DNA of 64,000 nt from Chroococcidiopsis sp. CCMEE 29 (lineage in GTDB: Bacteria > Cyanobacteriota > Cyanobacteriia > Cyanobacteriales > Chroococcidiopsidaceae). Under the pieces are notes generated by a model. It ran no database searches. It was given only the letters and a program-made list of their open reading frames with translations, and had not been told where the DNA came from. Positions 1 to 8,737 of this stretch are shown in pieces. The position numbers and the translations under genes are program-made. Every line of letters begins with the position of its first letter. Within the stretch, counting starts at the first letter, position 1. The stretch covers positions 2,970,001 through 3,034,000 of the forward strand of contig NZ_CP083761.1 of the NCBI RefSeq assembly GCF_023558375.1. Direction: 5' to 3'.

Positions 1-1
1 A

Positions 2-430
2 GCGATTATTGAGCAAAAAGAGGAAATTCTGCTACAGGCAGAACGACAAGCTGATGAAATTATTAAGGCGGCACAAGCTAGAGCAGCGCAAATTCTGAGT
101 GAAACGGAAATTATGCGGCAAGCGGAATTGGCAGCAGAGCAGCTCCGACAACAAGTGGAACAGGAGTGTATTATCGTTCAGGAACAGAACCAGACTGAAA
201 TCGATCGGATGCGTCTTCAGGCTCAACAGGAGTTAGAACAGATGCGGCAAAAGGCGATCGCTGAGGCAGAAGAGATTCAACACGGAGCAGATGAATATGC
301 TGATAGTGTGCTCAAAAATCTGGAGCAGCAACTGCACGATATATTACGAATCACTCACAACGGACGGCAACAACTGAATTCTATAATTTCACCCAACACC
401 AACTCATCCTCTGCCCAGCCAAAAATCTAG
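2..430 (+). CDS. Coiled-coil protein, C-terminal part (5' end outside window)
   Basis: An open frame enters from the left edge and ends at TAG 428-430. About 142 residues are visible. They are rich in Ala, Glu, Gln and Arg with heptad-like spacing (AERQADEIIKAAQARAAQIL, then EQLRQQVEQE), which predicts a long coiled coil. A less charged segment (ADEYADSVLKNLEQQL) and a Ser/Asn/Pro-rich tail follow. The composition resembles cyanobacterial coiled-coil proteins often annotated as DivIVA-like or ATP synthase subunit b-like. That likeness is compositional only, so no function is assigned. An internal ATG at 113 is not the start, because the frame stays open to the window edge. Confidence 0.7.
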   Translation, partial: AIIEQKEEILLQAERQADEIIKAAQARAAQILSETEIMRQAELAAEQLRQQVEQECIIVQEQNQTEIDRMRLQAQQELEQMRQKAIAEAEEIQHGADEYADSVLKNLEQQLHDILRITHNGRQQLNSIISPNTNSSSAQPKI

Positions 431-454
431 CAGCGCTACCGATTAGAAAACGAC

Positions 455-597
455 TCTGATTTCCATCCTCTGGCTGCTGCTGGCGAGCGCTGTGCCATAT
501 AAACTCCTACAATTTCCCAGGTCTTGACATCGAGCGCTCACCACACCCAATGCTTGTTCCCCTTGTTGTCTACATCTGCATATTTAGGCATTGACAT
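455..597 (-). pseudogene. IS1-type transposase remnant
   Basis: On the minus strand this stretch reads MPKYADVDNKGNKHWVW, an in-frame TGA, then ALDVKTWEIVGVYMAQRSP. This resembles the central part of IS1-family transposases (…KQWVW-ALD--TREIVG…). The frame is short, broken by one stop and loses similarity at both ends, so it is a decayed fragment. The rest of 431-688 holds no other gene that I can support. Confidence 0.45.
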
Positions 598-688
598 AAG
601 CTTACACAGCCAAGGCTCGCCAACTCCACTTACTCTGGCTATTCCTGCTAAAGAAAAATGAGGAAGTTCTGCTAGTTCATAATCTGCC

Positions 689-1438
689 TCAAACGTTCAT
701 GTAGCCACCATCAACAACGAGATCGGCTGCTGTCATGTAGGATGACTCATTGCTAGCAAGGAATACAGCCGCGTTAGCAATTTCCTCTGGTTGCCCTGCT
801 CGTGCCAGTGGTGCAATTTGTGTTGCATAGTTGATAAATCCGTCAATTGCCTCCTGTGGTAGATCTAATTTGCTTTGAAAGTCAGTTCGGACAATACCAG
901 GACTCAAGGCATTGACACGGATTTTTCTTGTACTAAGCTCTGCTGCAAGCGATCGCGCCAAGGAACGCACAGCTGCCTTTGTTGCAAAGTAGATACTGCC
1001 TGTCGCTGCCCCTTTCTGATTAACGGCGGAAGCATTCAAGATGATGCTCGCTCCCTCATTCAGCAGGTTGAGTAGCTTTTGGACTGTAAAGAAAACACCT
1101 TTAACGTTGATATCAAACTGGTTGTCATAAAGGGCTTCATCAACTCCTTCAAGCGGAGCAAAATAGCCAATTCCAGCATTGGCAAAAAGAATATCAAGAC
1201 GACCAAACTCCTCCTTAACTCGTGCGGCGAGACCATTCAGATCGGATAGCGATCGCACATCAGCTCGAACCGGAATCACTTTTGAGCCAAGCATTTGAAC
1301 GGCAGTTTGCAAGCGATTGTCATTCTGTCCAGTAATAATAACTCGTGCTCCTTCTGCAATAAATTGTCTAGTGGTTTCAAAGCCAATGCCCGTCGTACCG
1401 CCTGTGATGACAGCTGTCTTGTTGTGTAAGCGTGTCAT
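689..1438 (-). CDS. SDR family NAD(P)-dependent oxidoreductase
   Basis: This 249-residue classical short-chain dehydrogenase/reductase has the Rossmann motif TGGTTGIG at residues 12-19, NAG at 87-89, catalytic Ser137, and Tyr150 and Lys154 in YFATK. The C-terminal DLVVDGGYMNV end is also typical of the family. It is a soluble oxidoreductase using NAD(H) or NADP(H); the substrate cannot be read from the sequence. It lies 64 bp downstream of a same-strand TetR regulator, so the two are probably co-transcribed and the regulator may control it. The ATG at 1438 is the only reasonable start. Confidence 0.9.
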   Translation of the reverse strand: MTRLHNKTAVITGGTTGIGFETTRQFIAEGARVIITGQNDNRLQTAVQMLGSKVIPVRADVRSLSDLNGLAARVKEEFGRLDILFANAGIGYFAPLEGVDEALYDNQFDINVKGVFFTVQKLLNLLNEGASIILNASAVNQKGAATGSIYFATKAAVRSLARSLAAELSTRKIRVNALSPGIVRTDFQSKLDLPQEAIDGFINYATQIAPLARAGQPEEIANAAVFLASNESSYMTAADLVVDGGYMNV

Positions 1439-1502
1439 ACCGTTGCCTCCTGGTTGTCAATCAAAAACTTATACTGATTGGTCTAAGTTAAAACAAAAAA
1501 AA

Positions 1503-2093
1503 CTAGCTGGTTTTGAGCAGTGAAATTGTTGCCTCAACTGTGCCCTGTAACAGGGTTTCGTTTTCCTGAACCCGACCCAACAAAGCCATTCCCTGAGTAG
1601 TGCAAAGCAGCATCCGAGCCAAATCACGAGGATTTGCTGTTGAACTGATTTCGCCTGCTTTTTGAGCACGAGAGATAACCATGTAATAGGCATCCTCCGT
1701 CTGTTGCAGATAGTGCCGCAAGAGTGACGCAATCTCCGCTTCACTTGTGTCAAAATCAGCGATGTTTGTACCCAACATACACCCCTTACTTCCAGGCTGG
1801 GAATGCACTTGCAGCAAGTCTTGAAGGACTCGCTCAAGATTGGTCAGTGGTGACCCTGGAGCTAATAGCTGCTCTCGCATAGACTTGATCTGCGTACAGG
1901 CATAGTATTCTAGTGCTTTGATGAAAAGCGATCGCTTGTTGCCGAAGGTGTCATAGAGACTCTTTCGACCAATGCCCATTTGTTCGAGCAACTCAGAGAG
2001 ACTTGCCGCCTCAAACCCTCGTGCCCAAAATACATCCATCGCTTTTGAGAGAGCGACTTCACAATCAAACTGCTTATCAGGACCTCGACTCAT
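1503..2093 (-). CDS. TetR/AcrR family transcriptional regulator
   Basis: This 196-residue protein has the TetR N-terminal DNA-binding domain. A first helix (ALSKAMDVFWARGFEAA) is followed by the helix-turn-helix SLSELLEQMGIGRKSLYDTF at about residues 31-50, then GNKRSLFIKALEYY. The C-terminal part is a variable ligand-binding and dimerisation domain. It starts at ATG 2093. It is transcribed in the same direction as the SDR gene just downstream, which it may regulate; the effector is unknown. Confidence 0.9.
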   Translation of the reverse strand: MSRGPDKQFDCEVALSKAMDVFWARGFEAASLSELLEQMGIGRKSLYDTFGNKRSLFIKALEYYACTQIKSMREQLLAPGSPLTNLERVLQDLLQVHSQPGSKGCMLGTNIADFDTSEAEIASLLRHYLQQTEDAYYMVISRAQKAGEISSTANPRDLARMLLCTTQGMALLGRVQENETLLQGTVEATISLLKTS

Positions 2094-2299
2094 GCCAGCA
2101 CTATAACATTACTTAAACCGAATGGTCAAGGTTTTGATTCAAGCAGAGTGTCTAAATTTTGGCGAATATATCTACAACGTTTGAGTTGGGGCTGGCGTTG
2201 ATGCTAATACAGTTGCCATAATAGTAGAATTTCCCGGTGAAAATGAAGCTTAGCTAGCGGGTCAACGCAAAATAGAGCTATGAGTTATGAAGGAGCTAT

Positions 2300-4114
2300 T
2301 TGAAACTCAAACTTTTGTACAAGCGACTTTACCGGACTTACTTATGGTTCTATAGTCAGTTGGGAAAAATCAATCCCCACAACCTCAAAACTTTGTTGCT
2401 GCTACTGGTATGGCTGTTCATTGGCACCGCCTTACGTCTGACTAATTTGGCGGCAAAGTCTCCTTGGACCGATGAGTTTTCTACGCTGGTATTTAGCTTG
2501 GGCAATAGTTTTAGACTTATACCGCTGAATCAAGCGATCGCACTTGATGCCCTGCTACAACCGCTGCAACCAAACCCAGATGCTGGAGTAACAGAGGTGC
2601 TTCAGCACTTGCTCACAGAAAGTAACCATCCGCCACTTTATTTCATGCTAACTCACTGGTGGATGCAACTCTGGCAACCTGATGCAGTCGGTTTAGCTTC
2701 AATTTGGGCAGCGCGATCACTAAGCGCTCTATTCGGTGCCGCCTCGATTCTGGCTATTTACGGCTTAGGCTGGCTTGCCTTTCGCTCCCAGCGAGTAGGT
2801 CAGTTAGCAGCGGCAATCATGGCTGTCTCTCCTTATGGCATCTTTCTCGCCCAAGAAGCGCGTCATTATACGTTGGCAATTTTGTGGGTGATTGCTTCCC
2901 TTGCCTATGTAGTCATTGCCGCACGTCACATCCACCGCCGGACACCCTTACCTGGTTGGATAATCCTTAGCTGGATCGGAATTAATATTCTTGGTATTTC
3001 TACACATTACTTTTTCAGCCTCACCCTCTGCGCCGAAGCAATGGTTTTGATCGCTCTCCGATGGTATGAAAGAGGCGCAGGGCAGCAGGAGAGAAATCCA
3101 AACTCCAAACTCCAACATTTTCTCACCCCTCCCTTCCCCTGGTGGCAAATTTACATTGTCGCCATGGCAACCCTAATAGGGGGGCTATTCTGGCTACCCA
3201 TTTTTTTGCAGAACACCTATGGGGGTGATTTGACTGAGTGGATTCAAAGTGGCGATCGCATCGGGTTGGCTTGGCTCAACCCAATTTTTCAAGCCTTGGC
3301 AGCTTGGATTACAATGCTTTCTCTACTTCCAGTAGAAGCTGCGGCACTACCAGTAGTGATTGCATCTGGTGCTGTGATGATTATCTTCTTCCTCTGGGCG
3401 GTGCCTATTCTTTATCGTGGCTTCAGAACCCAGCTGAAGCAACCAGCAACTCGTTTGATGACTCAGGTATTTACTGGAGTGGTGCTGGGAGCGATCGCCT
3501 TATTCTTTTTCTTTACCTACGCTTTTGGTATTGACCTCACACGGGGCGCTCGATATAACTTTGTCTACTTCCCAGCCGTCGTCGTCTTACTAGGAGCAAG
3601 CCTTGCAGTTTATTGGAACATTTCTCCTCAACTTTCTAATTTCCTGGCAAAAAGAAAAAAGTTTTTCCTTGCATCGGGGAAAATCGCTGTTGCACTAATT
3701 TGGTTGATGGGGCTGGTAAGCGCAGTAACAGTAGTCTGTAATCTCGGCTATCAGAAATACTACCGTCCTGACCTTTTAGTACAGCAGATGCAAAAGGTTT
3801 CTCATGTGCCGATATTGATTGCTACAACCCACAAAACTCATGTGCAAATTGGGGAAATGATGGGGATAGCCAGGGAATTCAAACTTTCCCATTCATCAGC
3901 TATGCCCCAGTTTCTTCTTGCTCATCAAGACCCAAATATCAAAACCTCAACACTCACCCTACAAAAAACGTTGAATCAGCTGCCCCAACCTCTGGATTTG
4001 TGGTTAGTGAACTTCTACGCCCCAGCAGAAATCAAAAGCTGTGTTGCTCACTCCCAGCCTTTACCATTGGTGAACGGATATAATTACCAGCTTTACCACT
4101 GTAGCGATCAATAA
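2300..4114 (+). CDS. GT39-like multi-spanning membrane glycosyltransferase
   Basis: This 604-residue polytopic membrane protein has about ten hydrophobic segments. After the first one comes LAAKSPWTDEFSTLVFSLG, in which the acidic pair after W-T matches the DE loop motif of GT-C (ArnT/PMT-like) glycosyltransferases. SNHPPLYFMLTHWWM follows, also typical. Such enzymes use polyprenyl-phosphate sugars at the outer face of the membrane; the acceptor is unknown. The start is TTG 2300, preceded by AGGAG at 2291-2295. The C-terminal ~100 residues are soluble and were not recognised. It stands alone, without other cell-wall glycosylation genes next to it. Confidence 0.8.
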   Translation: MKLKLLYKRLYRTYLWFYSQLGKINPHNLKTLLLLLVWLFIGTALRLTNLAAKSPWTDEFSTLVFSLGNSFRLIPLNQAIALDALLQPLQPNPDAGVTEVLQHLLTESNHPPLYFMLTHWWMQLWQPDAVGLASIWAARSLSALFGAASILAIYGLGWLAFRSQRVGQLAAAIMAVSPYGIFLAQEARHYTLAILWVIASLAYVVIAARHIHRRTPLPGWIILSWIGINILGISTHYFFSLTLCAEAMVLIALRWYERGAGQQERNPNSKLQHFLTPPFPWWQIYIVAMATLIGGLFWLPIFLQNTYGGDLTEWIQSGDRIGLAWLNPIFQALAAWITMLSLLPVEAAALPVVIASGAVMIIFFLWAVPILYRGFRTQLKQPATRLMTQVFTGVVLGAIALFFFFTYAFGIDLTRGARYNFVYFPAVVVLLGASLAVYWNISPQLSNFLAKRKKFFLASGKIAVALIWLMGLVSAVTVVCNLGYQKYYRPDLLVQQMQKVSHVPILIATTHKTHVQIGEMMGIAREFKLSHSSAMPQFLLAHQDPNIKTSTLTLQKTLNQLPQPLDLWLVNFYAPAEIKSCVAHSQPLPLVNGYNYQLYHCSDQ

Positions 4115-4258
4115 AATAGCGCAAGTCTGCTCAACTTCGCCGTTGCTGATTGTCAGTTGCAGTTTTCATATTTCTTTCATATTCTAAAGATAGAACTTTA
4201 ATTGTCAGGCTCCAGCTATCCCAAAACTTTCTACTACGGAGCAAGGAAGTTAGCAAAA

Positions 4259-4456
4259 ATGCCCAGGATTGTAGATCTGCGAATGTCTGACGAGGAATAC
4301 TTGCAGTCTCTGAGTGAAGGCAAGAATCCCCTTAGACAACAACTTTATGAAGAATACAAAAAATTGCTCCTCAGTTTAGGTGCCTCTCCCCAGAAAGCCT
4401 GTCAAGTAGCTGAGATTTTGACGAGTCCGATCGCCTTGTGGTTGAACAGGCTTTAA
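4259..4456 (+). CDS. Small hypothetical protein
   Basis: This is a 65-residue charged, helical-looking protein (MPRIVDLRMSDEEYLQSLSE…, ending in ALWLNRL). ATG 4259 has AAGGAAG about 9 bases upstream. The same frame is open back to TTG 4202, but that start has no ribosome-binding site. The family was not recognised. It lies tail-to-tail with the Mn exporter gene. Confidence 0.55.
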   Translation: MPRIVDLRMSDEEYLQSLSEGKNPLRQQLYEEYKKLLLSLGASPQKACQVAEILTSPIALWLNRL

Positions 4457-4498
4457 CAATAGATAGATCTAAGATAGGTATGCCCCAAGCTAGTTGAG

Positions 4499-5104
4499 CT
4501 ATGGTCCTTTTACCCATGCGACTGTAGCAAAAATCAGGAAAAGCAAACCGCCTAGTCCTGTCATCAACCGCTCGGAAATTCGTCCAGCTAGTAATCGCCC
4601 ACCTATCACAGCAATGCCAGTACAAGTTGCATGACCAAGAATCGCTCCCGCACTCACTCCATATACATTACCGGATGCGGCTAGAACTAGAGTAGCGATC
4701 TGAGTGCGATCGCCCCACTCGGCAAGAAAGGTGAGGACAAATGCCTCCAGGCAAATTGCTAGCTTTGTTTTCTTTGAGGTTGATTTTGACTCGACTTCAA
4801 CAACAGCAGTTGTAGCTTCCCTATTTGCTTTGGGTGGCATCCGACTAGCTTCGTAGAGCAACTTTACACCAAAGAAAATAAATAAGGCAATTTCCGCATA
4901 GAAAATGTAAGCCTGTGGCAATAAAGCTGCAGCTTGTCCCGCTATAACAGATATCAGAGTCATTATGACCAAAGCTACCGCAACCCCCGCAAACACTAAC
5001 TGCCGGGAATAACGCATAGAAAGAATAACAGCAATAAAAAAGGTTTTATCGCCTAGTTCTGAGACCGTAATTAGCAGTAAAGCGGCAGTGAAACTTTGTA
5101 GCAC
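4499..5104 (-). CDS. mnx: GDT1/TMEM165 (UPF0016) family manganese exporter
   Basis: This 201-residue membrane protein consists of two homologous halves. Each half carries the family motif E-x-G-D-(K/R)-T: ELGDKT at residues 16-21 and EWGDRT at 129-134. An acidic/Lys-rich linker (about 90-115) separates them. GDT1-family proteins move Mn2+ (and Ca2+), and the Synechocystis member Mnx exports Mn2+ from the cytoplasm. The start is GTG 5104 with GAGGAG about 9 bases upstream. The leader contains a yybP-ykoY manganese riboswitch, which independently supports a manganese role. The gene symbol is by analogy with Synechocystis. Confidence 0.88.
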   Translation of the reverse strand: MLQSFTAALLLITVSELGDKTFFIAVILSMRYSRQLVFAGVAVALVIMTLISVIAGQAAALLPQAYIFYAEIALFIFFGVKLLYEASRMPPKANREATTAVVEVESKSTSKKTKLAICLEAFVLTFLAEWGDRTQIATLVLAASGNVYGVSAGAILGHATCTGIAVIGGRLLAGRISERLMTGLGGLLFLIFATVAWVKGP

Positions 5105-5189
5105 TCGCTCAATCTCCTCAGACTTTACGACCTATCTGAGCAAGCTTGATGACAGGCAAGACGCTCCACCAAGCTCACCTCTAATGGGA

Positions 5190-5352
5190 ACTTGATGAAG
5201 GTCTCGCTTACAAGTTACTGACAACTTAGCCTAATTTATAAGGATTCATTAGACCAATAATTAAAACTTGTTACCTGAACCAGGTTCAGCACCAGTATGT
5301 TGATTCAGGTAGACTAACTGACTGTTCAGCTAGTAGCTACTCCCCTTCAATT
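5190..5352 (-). promoter_or_regulatory. yybP-ykoY manganese riboswitch upstream of the GDT1 gene
   Basis: On the minus strand the leader shows the conserved 5' element GAAGGGGAGTAGC (5348-5336) and, about 130 nt later, the conserved GCGAGACCTTCATCAAG (to 5191). TGAAGG of the first pairs with CCTTCA of the second to close helix P1. AACTTGTAAGCGAGACC forms the docking-loop side. These are the hallmarks of the yybP-ykoY (Rfam RF00080) Mn2+ aptamer, which is known to precede UPF0016/GDT1 genes. About 85 nt lie between the aptamer and the GTG start, which is room for an expression platform. Confidence 0.87.
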
Positions 5353-5601
5353 ATTAACAATATACTTGTTTTTATCTATTAAATCAAGTAAGATTTACAA
5401 TAAATTTTCTTCAGATAATAAGCAAATATTTTCATTTTTGTCTCACGCTTTTCTCATATTAATCTCATTATCAAAAAGTAATGGTTGATTTTATCAAGTA
5501 ACTTAGAGCTTTCCGAAATTAGATGGTTTGGTATTAAAAAAATTTATGGAGATGCATAGTTAAGCTACTCACCGGTGTACAGACATAGTATGCTAAATCT
5601 T
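5353..5601. other. AT-rich intergenic region
   Basis: This is non-coding, AT-rich DNA between the riboswitch (minus strand, presumably transcribed from within here) and the end of the DUF3318 gene. The promoter for the mnx leader should lie here, but I cannot place a confident -10/-35 pair. Confidence 0.4.
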
Positions 5602-6216
5602 CTACTCCATACTATCTTTGAAATTTTCTGGAACTCCTACCGGCGAAAGTCCAGCGATCGCCCGTAAATTTTGGCAACGAATCAATTCCTTAAAATCCAA
5701 ACTGGAACGCCCTTCAATTTTTGCCGCCGTTTCAATTGCGGACAACAGATAACGGGCAGCTTCGGCTTCATTGTAGCCACGCCGCTGAGCAATGCGGATT
5801 GCGGCTTCATCGGCATCTAACTGGGATTGGGAACTGCGGTTGTTCCGCCAGATGCGAGTACCAGCGATCGTACTCAATCCCCCAGCCACTACCACACCGA
5901 CTGCATCACCCTGAACCAATTCCACTACCGATCCCAAAAGTCCCGCCAGCACTACACCTTGATAAATATCCGGTTTAAACCATTTAACACCTGTTAGCCA
6001 GCTAACCATCCACAAAAGCAGTAAGTCTCGTTGCGGCTGAGAAAGCCGACGCCACAAATCGAAATTAATAAATACAGGACGCTCTTGATTCCAAGGCAGT
6101 GGAAAGGGACTATCAATTACCTTAGACTGCTGCGGCTTGCTGACAATTTTGGTAACCATCCGACCAGAAGCAGGCATTAAATCTAATAAGCGGCGAATTT
6201 CAGTTGTTGGCTCCAT
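5602..6216 (-). CDS. DUF3318 domain-containing protein
   Basis: This 204-residue cyanobacterial conserved protein starts at ATG 6216. It has an N-terminal MEPTTEIRRLLDLMPASGRM block, a proline-rich linker, two hydrophobic segments (around LLLLWMVSWLTGVKWF and GVVLAGLLGSVVELV) and a charged C-terminal helical region (LDADEAAIRIAQRRGYNEAE). The whole length matches the DUF3318 pattern as I know it. It is probably membrane-anchored; its function is unknown. Confidence 0.75.
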   Translation of the reverse strand: MEPTTEIRRLLDLMPASGRMVTKIVSKPQQSKVIDSPFPLPWNQERPVFINFDLWRRLSQPQRDLLLLWMVSWLTGVKWFKPDIYQGVVLAGLLGSVVELVQGDAVGVVVAGGLSTIAGTRIWRNNRSSQSQLDADEAAIRIAQRRGYNEAEAARYLLSAIETAAKIEGRSSLDFKELIRCQNLRAIAGLSPVGVPENFKDSME

Positions 6217-6468
6217 CGATTTGAAGTTGATTTTAGCCTTTAAATTTTAGCTAAATCACAGCTGCCTCGCTTCATCAAGCGGAGGATTCAGAAACAGGAT
6301 GAGTAGCGGTAAAGTAGTTCCACACTGCTACAGCACTACAATAGGCATAGGCAAGCAAAACTTATCTAAACCTTAACTGCATAGAAATTTGGTATAGCAG
6401 TTTTGCCTACTTTATAGCTCGGCTATTAACTAGATAATAGGCAATTAAAACGAGGATATTCCCCCCGC

Positions 6469-6726
6469 ATGGACGCTTTTGCTCCAACCCCTCCTGAATG
6501 GACTACTAGGGCAGTTCACGCCTATGGGTTTTGTTGCCCCAGATGTCGCTCTAGTAGCCTGGAAGCTGAGCAAGTTTGGCTCAATCGTCGCTCGCCAGTG
6601 ATGACTGAAACCCATCGCCGAAAATGGCAAGAGTTCTACCAATGTCACTGTGGCTGTGTTTGGTGGGCTTGGAGTAGCGATCGCCCTCCATCTAAATTAT
6701 CAACTAACGAGCCTAACCCTACTTAG
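6469..6726 (+). CDS. Small zinc-ribbon protein
   Basis: This 85-residue protein has CCPRC near residue 25 and CHCGC near residue 65, which together can bind one Zn2+ as a zinc ribbon. The central part (VWLNRRSPVMTETHRRKWQE) is basic. ATG 6469 follows GAGGA at 6452-6456, somewhat far upstream. It resembles small cyanobacterial conserved hypotheticals of unknown role. Confidence 0.65.
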   Translation: MDAFAPTPPEWTTRAVHAYGFCCPRCRSSSLEAEQVWLNRRSPVMTETHRRKWQEFYQCHCGCVWWAWSSDRPPSKLSTNEPNPT

Positions 6727-6734
6727 GGGATCGA

Positions 6735-6769
6735 AAAAATAAAGGGATGAGCTTTCAAAACTCACCCCT
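6735..6769 (-). terminator. Rho-independent terminator of the porin gene
   Basis: On the minus strand GGGGTGAG (6768-6761), a 9-nt loop, and CTCATCCC (6751-6744) form an 8-bp stem with one G·U pair. TTTATTTTTT follows directly. It lies 26 bp past the porin stop codon. Confidence 0.75.
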
Positions 6770-6794
6770 ACTTAAGACAAATTTCAAACCAGTT

Positions 6795-8591
6795 CTAGAA
6801 CCTGAAGGTGGTTCGTAGAGTTCCGACGTAGATGTTGTCGTTGTTGTCGTTGTGTTCTGGATTAAACAGAACAATCACTCCAGGAGTGAGTTCAATATTG
6901 TCAGTTAGCGGGAAGCGGTAGAGCGCCTCTAGATGATATGTTGTGCCATCATCTTCCCGGATGGCACCTGTAGCAAAGTTGTTGGCACCCAGTTTAGGCG
7001 GTTGACCGAAGATGATACCAAATAGACTACCTTCTCTGCCAAAGTCTTGCAAAGCCAAGGTTGCTGCCCAGTTGAAAATCTCGGCAGAATCTCCTGTGTT
7101 TACGAGTGGAGACGCAGCTCCATTCTCAACTGTGGCATAGGTCAAACCGCCCCAACCGCCAACAGTCAGCCTATCACCAAGCCGGAAGCTAGCTTCTACA
7201 CCATATTGGTTGGATGAAGTCGGCAAGTTATTAAATGGATTGTTAGCAAAGCCGCTACCTGTAGCTCCTGTAAAACCGGTTCCACCACCATAGTAGGAAT
7301 GAACATAGGTCAGACCGATATTAATGGCATCGTTGGGGCGGAAAGACAACTGACCTAAGGCTGCATAGTCACCGTTGAATAAACCAGCACCCGCAGTGGG
7401 ATCGCTAGCCTCGGGCGAGAGATAACCCAACGATAGACTGATTGCTCCTTCAGGATTGAGGTTGACTGTGATGCCAGCACCGCCTTCACCCGCGCGATAA
7501 ATGGGGTTGAATCGCCCAAAGCGAGAAATGGCACCACGACCACTGCTTTCAAACGGACTGAAAGTGTAAACGTCGTCGTTAAACTCACCATTGACGAAAT
7601 TAATTTTGACACTAGCGAAATCGCCTAGAGAAAAACGATAAAAGAAGTCATCAAGTTCAACCTCATTTTCAGTGTCGCCGTCAAAACCCAAACGGGTCAT
7701 ATTCGTGCCAGTGAGGCCGACATTAAATGGAGTGATATTTCGAGCCTGCAAGCGGGTGCGTAATAGGTCTTCACCAGTAAAGCTGGTGTCAAAGTTGAGG
7801 CGAGCCCGATATCCAAGAATAGTGCTGACATCTTCCTCGCCAGCTGGAGGAATTGCAGCGCCAGGAGTAGCCGGATTAGAGGGAACAGCCCGTTGATCGC
7901 CGAAGACATCAGCCACAGCAGCGATTACTTCTCCAACCAGCTTGGTGGTAGTAGAGAACTGGTTTGCTTCTAATTCAGCTGTGCGGGCTTCCAGGGTATC
8001 GACACGACCGCGCAGAGTAGCGAGTTCCGCTGCAAATTCTTCTTGTAGCCGTTGCAGGGTAGCTAAGTCTTCGCGGCGAATCAAGTCAGCAGTACCAGCG
8101 GCAATTAGCTCATTCACCCGGTCAAGGGCAGCATTCAAACCAGCGGCAAACTCGTAGCGGGTTAGTGCCCGGTTTCCTCGGAATGTTCCATCCGGATACC
8201 CAGCAATCACACCGTAGCGCTCTACTAGAGATTGCAGCGCTTGGAATGCCCAATCTGTTGGCTGCACGTCCGTCAACTGGGTAACGGATGTTACCTGAGC
8301 CATTGCATCTGGCGCTGGGTTAGACAGCTGAGAAACAGATGGTGTCTGCTCTAGTGCAGCCGGCGCTTGAGTATTCTGGCTGGTTTGGCTGGTAGTGCTT
8401 TCAACTGGAGTTTGGGCAACTTGCACTGGCTTGGCATCCAGCTGCCTCAGTTCAGCAATTAATGCGCTCTTTCCAGTTGGCGCTACTTCCACTACGGTTG
8501 TTTCAGCAGCTTGGGTACGGCTTGCTAAGAGCAAGGTAGCACCTAGCAGGATTGGACTCAGTTTTAGAGTATTCCAGAAAAGTTTTGACAT
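6795..8591 (-). CDS. SLH-domain iron-uptake-type/OprB porin
   Basis: This is an outer-membrane porin of about 598 residues. Its parts in order are a signal peptide (MSKLFWNTLKLSPILLGATL…, cleavage near SRTQA-AE), a Pro/Gln/Ser-rich linker, one SLH domain (LTDVQPTDWAFQALQSLVER … YPDGTFRGNRALTRYEFAAG), a coiled coil (about 160-210), and a C-terminal OprB-like β-barrel ending in Phe (TLRTTFRF). This is the layout of cyanobacterial SomA/SomB and iron-uptake porins. The SLH domain ties the barrel to peptidoglycan-linked polymer. ATG 8591 was preferred over GTG 8606, which lacks a ribosome-binding site. The solute is not known. Confidence 0.88.
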   Translation of the reverse strand: MSKLFWNTLKLSPILLGATLLLASRTQAAETTVVEVAPTGKSALIAELRQLDAKPVQVAQTPVESTTSQTSQNTQAPAALEQTPSVSQLSNPAPDAMAQVTSVTQLTDVQPTDWAFQALQSLVERYGVIAGYPDGTFRGNRALTRYEFAAGLNAALDRVNELIAAGTADLIRREDLATLQRLQEEFAAELATLRGRVDTLEARTAELEANQFSTTTKLVGEVIAAVADVFGDQRAVPSNPATPGAAIPPAGEEDVSTILGYRARLNFDTSFTGEDLLRTRLQARNITPFNVGLTGTNMTRLGFDGDTENEVELDDFFYRFSLGDFASVKINFVNGEFNDDVYTFSPFESSGRGAISRFGRFNPIYRAGEGGAGITVNLNPEGAISLSLGYLSPEASDPTAGAGLFNGDYAALGQLSFRPNDAINIGLTYVHSYYGGGTGFTGATGSGFANNPFNNLPTSSNQYGVEASFRLGDRLTVGGWGGLTYATVENGAASPLVNTGDSAEIFNWAATLALQDFGREGSLFGIIFGQPPKLGANNFATGAIREDDGTTYHLEALYRFPLTDNIELTPGVIVLFNPEHNDNNDNIYVGTLRTTFRF

Positions 8592-8737
8592 TTTGTTCTC
8601 ACTCACACCAATGTTGTTGACTCAGTAGAAATTACATCAAGTAATTACACTAAACCTTCTCGATTTTTGCACCATTTTGGACAAATTTACAGCCGTAATT
8701 TCACGGTAAGCACCATTACTCTTAGGCGTTCGTAGTC

